Source: JALYIM01 sp040003205 (GTDB lineage: Bacteria; Acidobacteriota; Terriglobia; Terriglobales; Acidobacteriaceae). Taken from it: a DNA stretch of 44,277 nucleotides. The stretch is taken from assembly GCA_040003205.1 (NCBI GenBank), contig JBDUDA010000001.1, positions 1 to 44,277 on the forward strand. Direction: 5' to 3'. Under the pieces are notes generated by a model. That model was not told where the DNA came from and searched no databases. It was given only the letters and a program-made list of their open reading frames with translations. Made by a program: the position numbers and the translations under genes. Within the stretch, counting starts at the first letter, position 1. The number at the start of each line of letters is the position of its first letter. Below are positions 9,701 to 17,512 of this stretch, one piece after another.

Positions 9701-10441
9701 TCGGTTTACCACGGCTTCACCGCAAATTTACGCAAGCGCTTCGAACATCACACCGAATTTCTTGCGTCTTACACCTGGTCGCATGCGATTGATGATTCGA
9801 CCGACTTGCAATCACCACTCGCGCCGCAAGACAGCTACTTCCCGGCTTTAGAGAGATCGAATTCAACATTCGATCAGCGCCACCGCTTCGTCTTCAGCGG
9901 AGTGTTTCAGAGCGGCAAGTTAAGTGGAGATAATTTCGCCAAGAAATTCTTGAGCAATTGGACGTTGGCGCCGATTCTCGAAATCGCCTCGGGACGTCCA
10001 TTCCTGATCATCACCGGCGATGACACGAACTTCCAGCTAGCCAGTAGCTCGGCGCGCCCCAGCATCGTCGCCGCCGGAGCTTCTCCTTCACCATGCGGGA
10101 CGCCAACCATCGCTTCCAAATTTTCACCTACAGGATTCTTGCAGGAGCCATGCTTCGTCCCCTATGCAACGCCGGGCGGTCCAGCTCCCACGCTGCTTGC
10201 ACTCGATGGCAATCTAGGACGCAACGCCGGCGTTTCTCCTTGGACAGTGTTCAGCGATCTTCGAGTTTCACGCCGAATCTACTTCTCGGAGCGCATCAGC
10301 ATGGACGCCATCGCCGATGTCTTCAACCTCCCGAACAAATTCAACGTTGCCGGGGTGAACGTTTTATGGACGAATGCAGGACAGCCGACGGCGGCGTATG
10401 ATCCACGGCAGTTTCAGTTTGCGCTGAAGGTGAATTGGTAG
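6758..10441 (+). CDS. Oar-like TonB-dependent receptor with carboxypeptidase-regulatory domain, 1227 aa
   Basis: Large outer-membrane receptor of the kind expanded in Acidobacteriota; the ligand is unknown (often plant-polymer or peptide related, by family analogy). Seen: a signal peptide (MKISRLVSLTLFVSLSGVLACAQS), a carboxypeptidase-regulatory-like beta-sandwich at about residues 25-110 (VKDPRGATVTGATVTA, LPPGSYEVVTEAAGF), a plug with IDNLPTNGRNYINF and the block VNVDGGDAIDN, then a long beta-barrel with many alternating aromatic strands. It ends in the aromatic residue of FALKVNW, as outer-membrane proteins do. The ATG at 6758 follows GGAAGGA; an in-frame TTG at 6734 is rejected. The next gene begins 29 bases after the stop. 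Confidence 0.92.
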   Translation: MKISRLVSLTLFVSLSGVLACAQSVTTGDLHVIVKDPRGATVTGATVTASDKAQGFTRTASGDTEGDYRVLALPPGSYEVVTEAAGFAKFTANVTITVGQVAEVPVGLSVAGTQETVEVSSAAELVETQRSSTTDTIDQRRIDNLPTNGRNYINFALTDSQVLRDNAPSIGAAPTSGLNISGQRARSNLVNVDGGDAIDNSTNGVRSTVSQEAVREFQIITNSYAAEYGRAAGGVVNIITRSGSNQFHGDVYGYLRNRNFQAVNPFSNVSNPAYTRVQAGTAFGGPIKKNKTYYYFSYEITRRHETGFSSIGQNNYGLVPFDASPYFGAPAGTFDIQVTPQQAGFLANPGPVPLPVVQAYAFTAGAASGIALNGTYPASFAFLPPILVPAGLQQFPSSCNPALLGAGAYCTGLPGSFQTLNSQVGNFPVFEGTSLYSLRLDHNINNNNRLMLRGNVSPSTVTGIEVNGENQTFGQNAFSRTSQQTYRDVTGLLQETWAIGNNRVNEFRFQFSRRGLLYNFSSAAGGTDPAINIPGTAFFGREPYSFIQRTEKRYQATDNFSLAFGHHNTKFGVDFNYIPVDATFTVNYGGVYDFGSQTLFPSLPSFSPVQAYGLGLPGDFIQGIGNPHDTFINKAVGVFWQDSWRASPTLTLNYGLRYDIEFPPKFTPPNPLALAAYNQLGLQKGIQPDTHMFQPRLGLAWDPRGSGKSVLRASYGIFFDHPLLGLYFLGDASDGSKSGQLAFPGTGLCSNAPGGVNPANLNGIPIFQGNLTTAPQCAPGPPALLSLLGYQPNQQQFDAFLPNSLFINQNYITAGFPLAFQPFGYPQSKNFVYASSHQANLTFEQDLGGGLALSLAYNFNGGRHLNRPINANTSRGDLLVQNLRAAVAAGVNLPTDNPLLVSGCNVGPGGPYVPASLVNFFRPSGLNPSIANAFIAGGGAACVGLAQQVLQADGLNSKCDPTTLANCVPFGDMDANYSNGSSVYHGFTANLRKRFEHHTEFLASYTWSHAIDDSTDLQSPLAPQDSYFPALERSNSTFDQRHRFVFSGVFQSGKLSGDNFAKKFLSNWTLAPILEIASGRPFLIITGDDTNFQLASSSARPSIVAAGASPSPCGTPTIASKFSPTGFLQEPCFVPYATPGGPAPTLLALDGNLGRNAGVSPWTVFSDLRVSRRIYFSERISMDAIADVFNLPNKFNVAGVNVLWTNAGQPTAAYDPRQFQFALKVNW

Positions 10442-10470
10442 CTCCGGTTATCCGGGCCCGAGGAGGTTCG

Positions 10471-10890
10471 ATGAAGAAATTTCTGTTGGCATTCGTCACG
10501 GTCTTCGTCCTGACCGCTGGACTGAATTTTGTCGTTCACGGTGTCCTGCTGAAGTCGCTTTACCAGCAGAGTCCCCAGCTCGGCCGAGCTCCGGATGACG
10601 CTGCCAGTTATGCACCCTTCCTCATGGTCGGCTTTTTCTTCTTCACCTTGGGCTTTGTTTGGATCTACGCTCGCGGAATTGAGGCTAAGCCATGGATCGG
10701 ACAGGGCCTTCGTTACGGACTGGCGGTGTGGCTGATCGCCGCGGTCAGCCGCTATTTCATTTATTACGCAATTCAGCCTTGGCCTCTGCAAGTGGTGGTG
10801 GTGCAAATCGCATACGAGCTCGGGATGTTGCTTTTGCTAGGCGTGGCGGTGGCCTGGTTCTATCGTTCGGGCACGCGTGTTTCGCAGTAA
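10471..10890 (+). CDS. small integral membrane protein of unknown function, 139 aa
   Basis: Not recognised as a named family. Seen: four hydrophobic segments (FLLAFVTVFVLTAGLNFVVHG; APFLMVGFFFFTLGFVWIYA; GLAVWLIAAVSRYFIYYAI; ELGMLLLLGVAVAWFY) joined by short loops. ATG 10471 is chosen because GAGGAGG lies six to seven bases upstream. It starts only 29 bases after the TonB receptor and is probably cotranscribed with it, but nothing in the sequence proves a shared function. Confidence 0.82.
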   Translation: MKKFLLAFVTVFVLTAGLNFVVHGVLLKSLYQQSPQLGRAPDDAASYAPFLMVGFFFFTLGFVWIYARGIEAKPWIGQGLRYGLAVWLIAAVSRYFIYYAIQPWPLQVVVVQIAYELGMLLLLGVAVAWFYRSGTRVSQ

Positions 10891-10902
10891 ACGAATCCCG
10901 GT

Positions 10903-11040
10903 TGTCATGTTGAGCGGACGGAGTCGCGCCAGCGACCGAGGGTAGTCGAAATATCCCTGCTGAGATTTCGTGGAGCCAATAGGGGTCCTTCGGCGCAAGA
11001 GTCATTCGCAAGCGAATGGCTCTTTTGCTCAGGATGACAA
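10903..11040. repeat. inverted pair of REP-like elements
   Basis: Copy 1 (10903-10958) runs TGTCATGTTGAGCGG to AGTCGAAATATCCCT with an internal stem around GTCGCGCCAGCGAC. Copy 2 (10980-11040) is in the opposite orientation, AGGGGTCCTTCGG to CTCAGGATGACA, with the arms CATTCGC/GCGAATG. The two are separated by 21 bases and take up half of the gap before the M48 protease. Confidence 0.85.
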
Positions 11041-11158
11041 CCTTATAGGAGACAATTCTCGGGCAGCGGGCACTTTGGCCTCTTCCGTGCTCTTAGGAGA
11101 GTTGCGGGGCAGACGCCTCCGGCTTCTGGCGTATCGAAGCTTGGCGTCGAGGTGATTC

Positions 11159-12280
11159 GTGGTCCTCTCCACCGTTGGTCGCCCGTCTCTTTCGGCCGTC
11201 TCAGACCCGGCGCGCCTTTCGGCCAGGCAAAAAAATATACCCGGGTGTGAAAGGTTTTTCACAGCCCTCCGGCTGGCAATGCTGTCAGCGGCGTGTCTGT
11301 CAACGATATCAGGCTGGGCATCGGACGCCGGCGCCGGCATTCCCAATTCCGCCGAAGCACCTGTCGCCTCCATATCCATCAAGAAGAACAGCGAGTACGA
11401 CGTTGGCAGCATTGGACAGCGCGGCGTCGGCAAAGGCATGAATCTCTACTCCATAGAAAAGGAGCGTGCCCTAGGAGAAGCGATGGCGGCCATGATTGAC
11501 CGCAATACCAAGTTCGTCGCCGACCAGGAAGTTTTCGACTACGTCAATCGGCTGGGACGCAAGCTCGCGCGCAGCTCCGACGCAGAAGTACCTTTCACGA
11601 TCAGGGTGATTGACTCTCCGGACCTGAAGGTCTTTTCACTGCCAGGCGGCTTCCTCTATGTCGCCAAGGGCTTGATTATGGAGCTCGATAACGAGGCTGA
11701 ACTCGCCGGAATGATGGCTCACGAGATAGCACATGTGGCCGCGCGCCATGCGTCACGCACTGCAACGCGCAGATATGCCTGGAATATGGCGGCGATTCCG
11801 CTCGCGCAAGTGACTGGGCCCGCCGGATTAGGCGTGAAACAGATCGCGTCGCTGACATTCAAGAAAATCAGCCGCGACGCTGAAAACGAGGCCGATCTTC
11901 TGGGGATTGAATATCAATATACCGCCGGATACGATCCGCAGGCTTTTCTTGACGCGCTGGAGAAATTACACGCCAAAGAGGTCCAAAAGCGCACGGTCAT
12001 CGCCAAGGGGCTGCCTGCGCTCGGATTCATTGACAAGCTTCCGCTGCATGACCGGATCTCACGCGCCTTCTCGAATTATCCCGCGACCCAGGAGCGCATT
12101 GAGAGAGTACAAAGCGAGATTGCCACGCTTCTGCCCAGCCGCAATGAATACGTAACGGATTCGAGCGAGTTCCAGGACGTGAAGGCCAGGCTCGGACTCG
12201 CAGACCTTCCGATTCTGCACCATCACCACGCCGGGGATGGCGTTGCTAATCCACCGATTCTTCATCGAGGAGCACGATAA
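11159..12280 (+). CDS. M48-family zinc metalloprotease (BepA/LoiP-like), 373 aa
   Basis: Predicted periplasmic or membrane-associated protease of envelope quality control. Seen: a hydrophobic export segment at about residues 36-56, the zinc motif HEIAH at 188-192 inside MMAHEIAHVAARHAS, and the downstream E-x-x-A-D block (SRDAENEADLLG, third ligand probably E242). The block VFSLPGGFLYVAKGLI before the active site is typical of the family. No TPR domain like that of E. coli BepA is present; the C-terminus ends about 90 residues after a DRISRAFSNYPATQERI segment. GTG 11159 is preceded by GAGG at good spacing; an internal ATG at 11279 would cut into the signal segment. Confidence 0.9.
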   Translation: MVLSTVGRPSLSAVSDPARLSARQKNIPGCERFFTALRLAMLSAACLSTISGWASDAGAGIPNSAEAPVASISIKKNSEYDVGSIGQRGVGKGMNLYSIEKERALGEAMAAMIDRNTKFVADQEVFDYVNRLGRKLARSSDAEVPFTIRVIDSPDLKVFSLPGGFLYVAKGLIMELDNEAELAGMMAHEIAHVAARHASRTATRRYAWNMAAIPLAQVTGPAGLGVKQIASLTFKKISRDAENEADLLGIEYQYTAGYDPQAFLDALEKLHAKEVQKRTVIAKGLPALGFIDKLPLHDRISRAFSNYPATQERIERVQSEIATLLPSRNEYVTDSSEFQDVKARLGLADLPILHHHHAGDGVANPPILHRGAR

Positions 12281-12394
12281 AAGCTGCCGAGGGTCACTGC
12301 CCCAGGTCCAAAATGCCGCTAAGTCGTTCCATCCACTAGAAGTTACCATCAGACATTGCCTTCGGTTACCTTGTTGGCCTTCCCATTCTGAAAT

Positions 12395-12505
12395 TCAATG
12401 TGTGCAGCACAACCATTCAGCGAAAGCTGCGGAACCTTTGCTCCCCTGGGCCGTCCGGATAATTCATCGGAAATGAGTGCGAATTTCAACTTGGAGGATA
12501 TATTG
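12395..12505 (+). promoter_or_regulatory. possible structured 5' leader before the outer-membrane protein gene
   Basis: The 225-bp gap holds a run of short stems: CAGC-GAAA-GCTG (a GNRA-type tetraloop hairpin, about 12418-12429) and ATTCAT/ATGAGT around a CGGAA loop just upstream of the ribosome binding site. It also holds the unusual string TTTGCTCCCCTGGGCCGTCC between them. This could be a cis-acting RNA element, but I cannot assign it to a known riboswitch class. Confidence 0.25.
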
Positions 12506-13024
12506 GTGCGAAATTTTATTGGATTTGCTCTATTGTTCGGAATGCTTTCGTTGGCCGCAGCCGCGCAGGAGAGTGCGCCAAAAGGGGAATTCTTCGGCGG
12601 CTATCAATACACAAAGTATGACGGTGGCACCAACGCAAATGGCTGGGACACAGCCGTCACCGGTAACCTGAACCGCTGGTTGGGCGTGACCGGAGACTTC
12701 AGCGGCGCTTACAACTCTCAGAACGGCGTCAGCTTTCACGATTACCTCTACACCGTTGGACCGGTAGTTTCTTTGCGGACCAACAAAGCCTTTACTCCCT
12801 ACGCTCACTTCCTTGCTGGTGGAAGCCGTGCGTCCTTCTCTGGATTGGGTTTAACGGGTTCGAATAGTGGATTTGCCATGATGTTCGGCGGTGGCGTTGA
12901 TATTGCCGCGACCCGGCATGTTGCCATTCGTGCGGCTCAGCTCGACTGGCTGTCCCTGCGTTCCAATGGCGTGAGCGACAACAACAACCTGCGCATCACG
13001 ACCGGACTCGTTTTCCGCTACTAG
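12506..13024 (+). CDS. outer-membrane beta-barrel protein, 172 aa
   Basis: Small OmpA/OmpX-type barrel of unknown role. Seen: a cleavable signal peptide (MRNFIGFALLFGMLSLAAAAQ), then alternating beta strands starting with GEFFGGYQYTKYD. Later strands include LYTVGPVVSLRTNKAFTPYAHFLAG and GFAMMFGGGVDIAATRHVAIRA, and the protein ends ITTGLVFRY with a C-terminal aromatic residue, the barrel-assembly signal. The GTG at 12506 is chosen over upstream ATG codons (12398, 12473) because TTGGAGGA sits seven bases before it and the signal peptide starts there. A strong terminator follows 27 bases after the stop. Confidence 0.85.
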   Translation: MRNFIGFALLFGMLSLAAAAQESAPKGEFFGGYQYTKYDGGTNANGWDTAVTGNLNRWLGVTGDFSGAYNSQNGVSFHDYLYTVGPVVSLRTNKAFTPYAHFLAGGSRASFSGLGLTGSNSGFAMMFGGGVDIAATRHVAIRAAQLDWLSLRSNGVSDNNNLRITTGLVFRY

Positions 13025-13050
13025 TACTTTCGGTCAGGTATGACATTCAG

Positions 13051-13079
13051 GGGCGGCCAATCGGTCGCCCTTATTTTTT
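13051..13079 (+). terminator. Rho-independent terminator
   Basis: GGGCGGCC-AATC-GGTCGCCC forms an 8-bp stem (one G-T pair) with a 4-base loop, followed at once by TTATTTTTT. It ends the transcript of the outer-membrane protein gene. Confidence 0.9.
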
Positions 13080-13148
13080 GCTACCACCTGCGGTAAACTC
13101 CTTCTTCGTCTTTTTCCCCATCCTTGGCGCTTGCCGGAGTTTCTCTCA

Positions 13149-13811
13149 ATGTCTGAAACCCAAAACCCAACTACCCGCACACGTGTGGTCCGAGAGCCTG
13201 ACCGCGCCGTTTACGACCGCGCGGCTGCGTACCAAATTCTGGACGAAGGGTTCATCTGCCACGTCGGTTTCGCGCTCGATGGGCAGCCATACGTTATACC
13301 GACCAGCTACGGACGCAATGGCGATGACCTCTACATTCACGGCTCCGCCGCCAGTCGCATGCTACGGAACCTTGATAGCGGGATTCCGGTCTGTGTGACC
13401 GTCACGCTGTTGGATGGTTTGGTGCTGGCGCGCTCGATCTTTAATCACTCCATGAATTACCGGTCGGTGGTCATACTCGGGACCGCCACTGCGGTAAAAG
13501 ATCCGGCGGAAAAGCTGGAAGTTCTGCGGCTATTGTCCGAACACATTCTGCCGGGCCGCTGGGATGAGTCGCGCCAGCCTAACGAGAAAGAGCTGAAAGC
13601 CACGACGGCGCTGCGACTCCCTATCACAGAGTTTTCCGCAAAGGTTAGGCAAGGCCCTGTAGTAGATGACGAAGTGGACTACTCATTTCCGACTTGGGCC
13701 GGGATCGTGCCGCTCATTATGGAGACTGGAATTCCGGTTAACGATGCGAGGTTGGATCCCGCCATTGAAGTGCCAGAGTATGCGAAGAACTACTCACGGA
13801 AGAAGCGCTAG
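13149..13811 (+). CDS. pyridoxamine 5'-phosphate oxidase-fold (NimA-like) flavin protein, 220 aa
   Basis: Split-barrel FMN-binding family protein; the true substrate is unknown. Seen: an N-terminal helix (DRAAAYQILDEGFICHVGFA), then GQPYVIPTSYGRNGDDLYIHGSAASRM, the typical strand-turn pattern of the PPOX/NimA-type family. SIFNHSMNYRSVVILGTA and a C-terminal segment with VDYSFPTWAGIVPL follow. Related proteins reduce nitroimidazoles or bind flavin or haem. An in-frame TTG at 13131 exists, but ATG 13149 gives the usual length. The downstream 62-bp repeat at 13843 could serve as its 3' hairpin. Confidence 0.85.
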   Translation: MSETQNPTTRTRVVREPDRAVYDRAAAYQILDEGFICHVGFALDGQPYVIPTSYGRNGDDLYIHGSAASRMLRNLDSGIPVCVTVTLLDGLVLARSIFNHSMNYRSVVILGTATAVKDPAEKLEVLRLLSEHILPGRWDESRQPNEKELKATTALRLPITEFSAKVRQGPVVDDEVDYSFPTWAGIVPLIMETGIPVNDARLDPAIEVPEYAKNYSRKKR

Positions 13812-13842
13812 TCTTTTGGCTCCGGTGTGCTGTGTCCAATAC

Positions 13843-13904
13843 CTCAGGGGTTGAAGCCCTCTTAAGGGAAGCTGGTGCGGCACGCCTTGAAGGCGTGCCC
13901 TTTC
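13843..13904. repeat. 62-bp repeat, family 2, copy 1
   Basis: Runs CTCAGGGGTTGAAGCCC to GGCGTGCCCTTTC. Its 3' half is a hairpin, GGCACGCC-TTGA-GGCGTGCC, followed by CTTTC. It aligns without gaps over 62 bases with 33615-33676: both ends and GCGGCACG are conserved, the centre is not. It is unrelated in sequence to the ATGACA-ended REP-like family. Confidence 0.8.
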
Positions 13905-13954
13905 AAAGCAAAAGCGGGGGTCAAAGCAAAGCGAAGCCATATATCAAACGATAT

Positions 13955-14923
13955 TTATGGCAGCAGCAGCAGCTTTCCCGTGGTCTTTCTGCCTTCCAGA
14001 TCGCGATGCGCCTGCGCGGCCTGCGCTAATGGATACGTATGCTCCACTCGAAGTTTGACTTTACCGGAACCAATCATTCCCAGCACGGAACTGGCTCTCG
14101 CTTGCAGTTCCTCCGAAGTGGCAATGTGCGGCGCGAGCATCGGCCTCGCAAGAAACAGCGAGCCTTTGGTGGATAAAACGATGGGGTCGAAGGGAGCTAC
14201 GGCGCCGCTCGATCCGCCGAAGAGCACCATATAGCCGCGCGGGCGCAGAACGTTTAATCCCTTCTCGAAAGTATCTTTTCCGACGCCGTCGTAGACAACG
14301 TCCACTCCCTTGCCTCCTGTGAGCCGCTTGGTCTCAGCTTCAAAATCGGCCTTGGTATAAAAAATAATCTCGTCGGCACCGGCTTCTCGGGCCAGTTTTG
14401 CTTTCTCTTCGGTGGAGACGGTTCCGATCACGCGGGCTCCGATGTTGTGTGCCATTTGCACCAGCAACAAACCCACGCCTCCAGCCGCCGCATGAATGAG
14501 GGCAGTATCTCCACGCTTCAGCGGGAAAGTGTCATGGCTTAAATAGTGTGCAGTCATGCCTTGTAACATGGACGCAGCCGCGTCGCGGTCGCTGACGCTG
14601 CCGGGAATGCGCACCAGGCGGTCGGCCGGAGCTGCCACATACTCGACATACCCTCCCTGAATCCCGACCCACGCCACCCGGTCGCCTACCTTAACCGTTG
14701 TGACGTCGCTTCCCACGGCAGTGATGGTTCCTGCACCCTCCTGTCCTGCAATGAAGGGCAATGGCAGCTTGTAGCGGCCCTCGCGCTGATAGACGTCAAT
14801 AAAATTGACGCCCGCCGCGGCCACTTTTACAACGGCTTCATTTCCTTTGGGCTGTGGGATGGGTAGCTCCGCTATCTGGAGTACTTCCGGTCCGCCGGGC
14901 TGCTTTACCTGGATGGCTTTCAT
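13955..14923 (-). CDS. NADPH:quinone oxidoreductase / zinc-independent medium-chain dehydrogenase, 322 aa
   Basis: Cytosolic NADPH-dependent oxidoreductase of the quinone oxidoreductase (Qor) branch. Seen: a GroES-like N-terminal domain (GVNFIDVYQREGRYKLPLPF, then GQEGAGTITAVG) and a Rossmann domain with AAAGGVGLLLVQMA and TVSTEEKAKLAREAGAD. The family block GKGVDVVYDGVGKDTFEKGL is also present. The structural and catalytic zinc cysteines of alcohol dehydrogenases are absent, and the length matches E. coli QorA. It stands alone on the minus strand; its promoter must lie in the repeat-rich gap before mltD. Confidence 0.9.
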   Translation of the reverse strand: MKAIQVKQPGGPEVLQIAELPIPQPKGNEAVVKVAAAGVNFIDVYQREGRYKLPLPFIAGQEGAGTITAVGSDVTTVKVGDRVAWVGIQGGYVEYVAAPADRLVRIPGSVSDRDAAASMLQGMTAHYLSHDTFPLKRGDTALIHAAAGGVGLLLVQMAHNIGARVIGTVSTEEKAKLAREAGADEIIFYTKADFEAETKRLTGGKGVDVVYDGVGKDTFEKGLNVLRPRGYMVLFGGSSGAVAPFDPIVLSTKGSLFLARPMLAPHIATSEELQARASSVLGMIGSGKVKLRVEHTYPLAQAAQAHRDLEGRKTTGKLLLLP

Positions 14924-14950
14924 AGTGGTTTCGATAAGTACGGACGGCTA

Positions 14951-15119
14951 TAGGGATGTTTCGACTGCACTCGTCGCTTGCGCGACTCTTTCCGCTCAAC
15001 ATGACAATATTTATTTTTGGGTTTTTGAGCAAGCGGAGTTCGTTAAAGCCGCCCTGTCATCTTGAGCGGAGCATCTTTGCTCGCTCGCGAGCAGAGACGC
15101 GGAGTCGAAAGATCCCTAT
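14951..15119. repeat. inverted pair of REP-like elements
   Basis: Copy 1 (14951-15006) runs TAGGGATGTTTCGACTGC to CGCTCAACATGACA. Copy 2 (15055-15119) is in reverse, TGTCATCTTGAGCGGAG to GGAGTCGAAAGATCCCTAT, with a central stem around GCTCGCTCGCGAGC. They lie between two divergent genes and fill about half of the 358-bp gap; the rest is described under the mltD promoter. Confidence 0.85.
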
Positions 15120-15189
15120 GCCTGTTGTCTGACTTTTTTGCGGCCAGCGACCTTGTACCCAAAGTAACCGAGGCTAACCCTGAAACGGA

Positions 15190-15218
15190 TTGACCCATCA
15201 AAATCAGGGTAGTAGCAT
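15190..15218 (+). promoter_or_regulatory. sigma-70-type promoter for the MltD-like gene
   Basis: TTGACC at 15190-15195 and TAGCAT at 15213-15218 are separated by exactly 17 bases, and the ATG lies 63 bases further on. The same TAGCAT -10 and 17-base spacing occur before the 6S RNA candidate. An inverted repeat, ACCCTGA/TCAGGGT, overlaps the promoter spacer and could be an operator. Confidence 0.55.
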
Positions 15219-15281
15219 TTAGTCTGCTGCCGCGTGCGCAGGCGAATCGAACGATAGAACTCGCAGTAAGTCGCAGACACT

Positions 15282-17234
15282 ATGAGAATTAGTGAACCCT
15301 ATCTTCGAATCGCTGGAATTGCCGCTTTGGCGCTCATCACCTCCGCTTGCCCGAGCGCGAAACACGCAGCTTCGTCGAAGCCTCCCAAGCAGGCTAATGC
15401 TCCTGCACTGACGACGGTGGCTGCAGCAAAGCCCCCGGCTAAAGCAGAAACAAAGGTGGCTTCGACTCAAGTTACGACGCCCACGCCGGTTCCGAAGGCG
15501 TCGCCGACTCCAGCGCCCGTTCCGCAGCAGAAACCCGAAGCGCGTCCAGATCCAGTTGCCGAATTGATTGCTAAAGTGGAGCAGGAATATCTTGCCGGGC
15601 AGGAAAACGAAAAAGCAGGCAAGCTCGACGCAGCCAACGAGAATTTCGATCATGCCTTTGATTTGTTGATGGGTAGTTCGGTGGAGATTGGCTCCGACGC
15701 GCGCTTACAAAAGGAATACGACCGCGTGCTCGAGGGCACCACCGGATTCGATCTCAATACCACCCACCAGGCGGAGGATTCCAACGAGCAGAAACCGGAG
15801 CCCGCGCCTATCGACGAAGCCAATGAGGTGACGGTTCCCGTAGATCCCAATATCAAGGCGAAAGCGGCAGCCGAACTTGCGGCCACGAAATCCGATTTAC
15901 CGCTGATGATGACCGATCAGGTCGCCAGCTATATCAGTTTCTATTCAACTCGCGGCAAAAGTACGCTGGAGCGCGCGCTGGTCCGCAGCGGCCGTTATCA
16001 GGAAATGATCCATCGAGTTTTGAAGGAAGAGGGAGTACCTCAGGACTTGATGTATCTGGCGCAAGCTGAATCAGGGTTTCATCCGCTGGCGCTGTCGCGA
16101 GCGGGAGCTCGCGGTATGTGGCAATTCATGGGCAGCAGGGCCAAGGGTTATGGTCTGCAGCGCAGCTACTGGGTTGACGAGCGCCAAGACCCCGAAAAAT
16201 CTACCCGCGCCGCAGCCCGTCATTTAAAAGATCTCTACAACCAGTTTGGAGACTGGTATCTCGCGATGGCAGCCTACAATTCGGGACCCGGCACCGTGCA
16301 GAGCGCCGTCAAGAGAACCGGTTACGCCGACTTCTGGGAGCTTTACCGCCGCAACGTGCTGCCGAAAGAGACGCGCAATTATGTCCCCATCATTGTGGCG
16401 GTCACGATCATCGCCAAGAATCCCGAGCAGTATGGGCTGGGCGACTTGGAGCTTGAGCGTCCCGTTTCGTACGATGCGGTTAAGATCAACTATTCCGTAG
16501 ATCTCCGCCTGGTTGCCCAGTGCGTGGATGCGCCCCCCGAAAGCTTGCAGGATTTAAATCCCAGTCTGTTGCGATTGACGACTCCGAAGAACCAAGAGTT
16601 CGAACTACACCTACCCGAAGGAAGCAAGGAAAAATATCTGAGTGCCATTGCGGCTATTCCTCCGGACCTGAGGGTTTGGTGGCGTTACCATACCGTCGCT
16701 GCCGGAGACACGCTGGCCTCAGTCTCGCGGACGTACCACGTCACTGCGCGCGCAGTCGTGCAGGCCAATAAGATGGAAATCGGCAACGAACTGGAAGCCG
16801 ACAACAAATTGATCATCCCGCTGGCGCCCGGCAAACTTTCCGGCGGAGACACGCAGGCTTATTCGCGCCGCATCACGCACTACAAGATTCGGCGAGGAGA
16901 TACGGTGCAGTCAGTGGCGGATACGGTTGGCGTTCCTCCCGTGATGGTGCGGAGGTGGAACCATCTTCGGGGCGAAAGCCTGGGCTCGCGACGTGTGCTG
17001 TATGTTCATCTCCCGGTCACTCCCGACCTGAGTGGGAATCGCGAACACGCTTCTAAAGCTAAACGTAGCAAGACTTTACCCTCTCGTGATTCGGCGCAAG
17101 TACGTCACAAAGTGAAACCCGGCGAAACTCTGTTTTCCATCGCAACTTCGTACAACACGACGGTTTCGGCCCTGAAGGAAAACAATTCGAATCTCGGCAT
17201 TCTCCGGCCCGGGATGATCCTTCTGATCCGCTAG
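15282..17234 (+). CDS. mltD: membrane-bound lytic transglycosylase D-like, three LysM domains, 650 aa
   Basis: Cleaves the glycan strands of peptidoglycan. Seen: a probable lipoprotein signal (ALALITSAC near residue 23), then a Pro/Ala/Lys-rich linker (about 25-85) and a helical region. The GH23 transglycosylase domain has catalytic E263 in YLAQAESGFHPLALS, followed by AGARGMWQFMGSRAKGYGL and MAAYNSGPGTVQSA. Three LysM peptidoglycan-binding modules lie near 470-513 (YHTVAAGDTLASVSRTY), 533-575 (YKIRRGDTVQSVADTV) and 607-650 (HKVKPGETLFSIATSY). It is longer than E. coli MltD because of the linker and the third LysM. It has its own upstream promoter and appears monocistronic. Confidence 0.93.
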   Translation: MRISEPYLRIAGIAALALITSACPSAKHAASSKPPKQANAPALTTVAAAKPPAKAETKVASTQVTTPTPVPKASPTPAPVPQQKPEARPDPVAELIAKVEQEYLAGQENEKAGKLDAANENFDHAFDLLMGSSVEIGSDARLQKEYDRVLEGTTGFDLNTTHQAEDSNEQKPEPAPIDEANEVTVPVDPNIKAKAAAELAATKSDLPLMMTDQVASYISFYSTRGKSTLERALVRSGRYQEMIHRVLKEEGVPQDLMYLAQAESGFHPLALSRAGARGMWQFMGSRAKGYGLQRSYWVDERQDPEKSTRAAARHLKDLYNQFGDWYLAMAAYNSGPGTVQSAVKRTGYADFWELYRRNVLPKETRNYVPIIVAVTIIAKNPEQYGLGDLELERPVSYDAVKINYSVDLRLVAQCVDAPPESLQDLNPSLLRLTTPKNQEFELHLPEGSKEKYLSAIAAIPPDLRVWWRYHTVAAGDTLASVSRTYHVTARAVVQANKMEIGNELEADNKLIIPLAPGKLSGGDTQAYSRRITHYKIRRGDTVQSVADTVGVPPVMVRRWNHLRGESLGSRRVLYVHLPVTPDLSGNREHASKAKRSKTLPSRDSAQVRHKVKPGETLFSIATSYNTTVSALKENNSNLGILRPGMILLIR

Positions 17235-17512
17235 TGGAGACTTAGCTGTTATCCCATCAAACGTGATTTTATTCCCGTGCGGAAACTTTCTCAGAACTTT
17301 TGGCAACCGCTGAGAGAAGAACCGATTCTCAAAAGCTCACTTAGTGTTAGTATGCAAACCGCGCTCGCGGCATCCTACAAATTGTTGTTGCATGCGGAAT
17401 GAGTTGTGATTAGTCTCATGCGGTTCAGCAGCGAGAACTTTAAGTTGTCTTTTTATTCCCTAGCGCAATCGAATTGCGCAGCCTCCGGCGGAGCCGGAAT
17501 TCAGGAGGAGAG

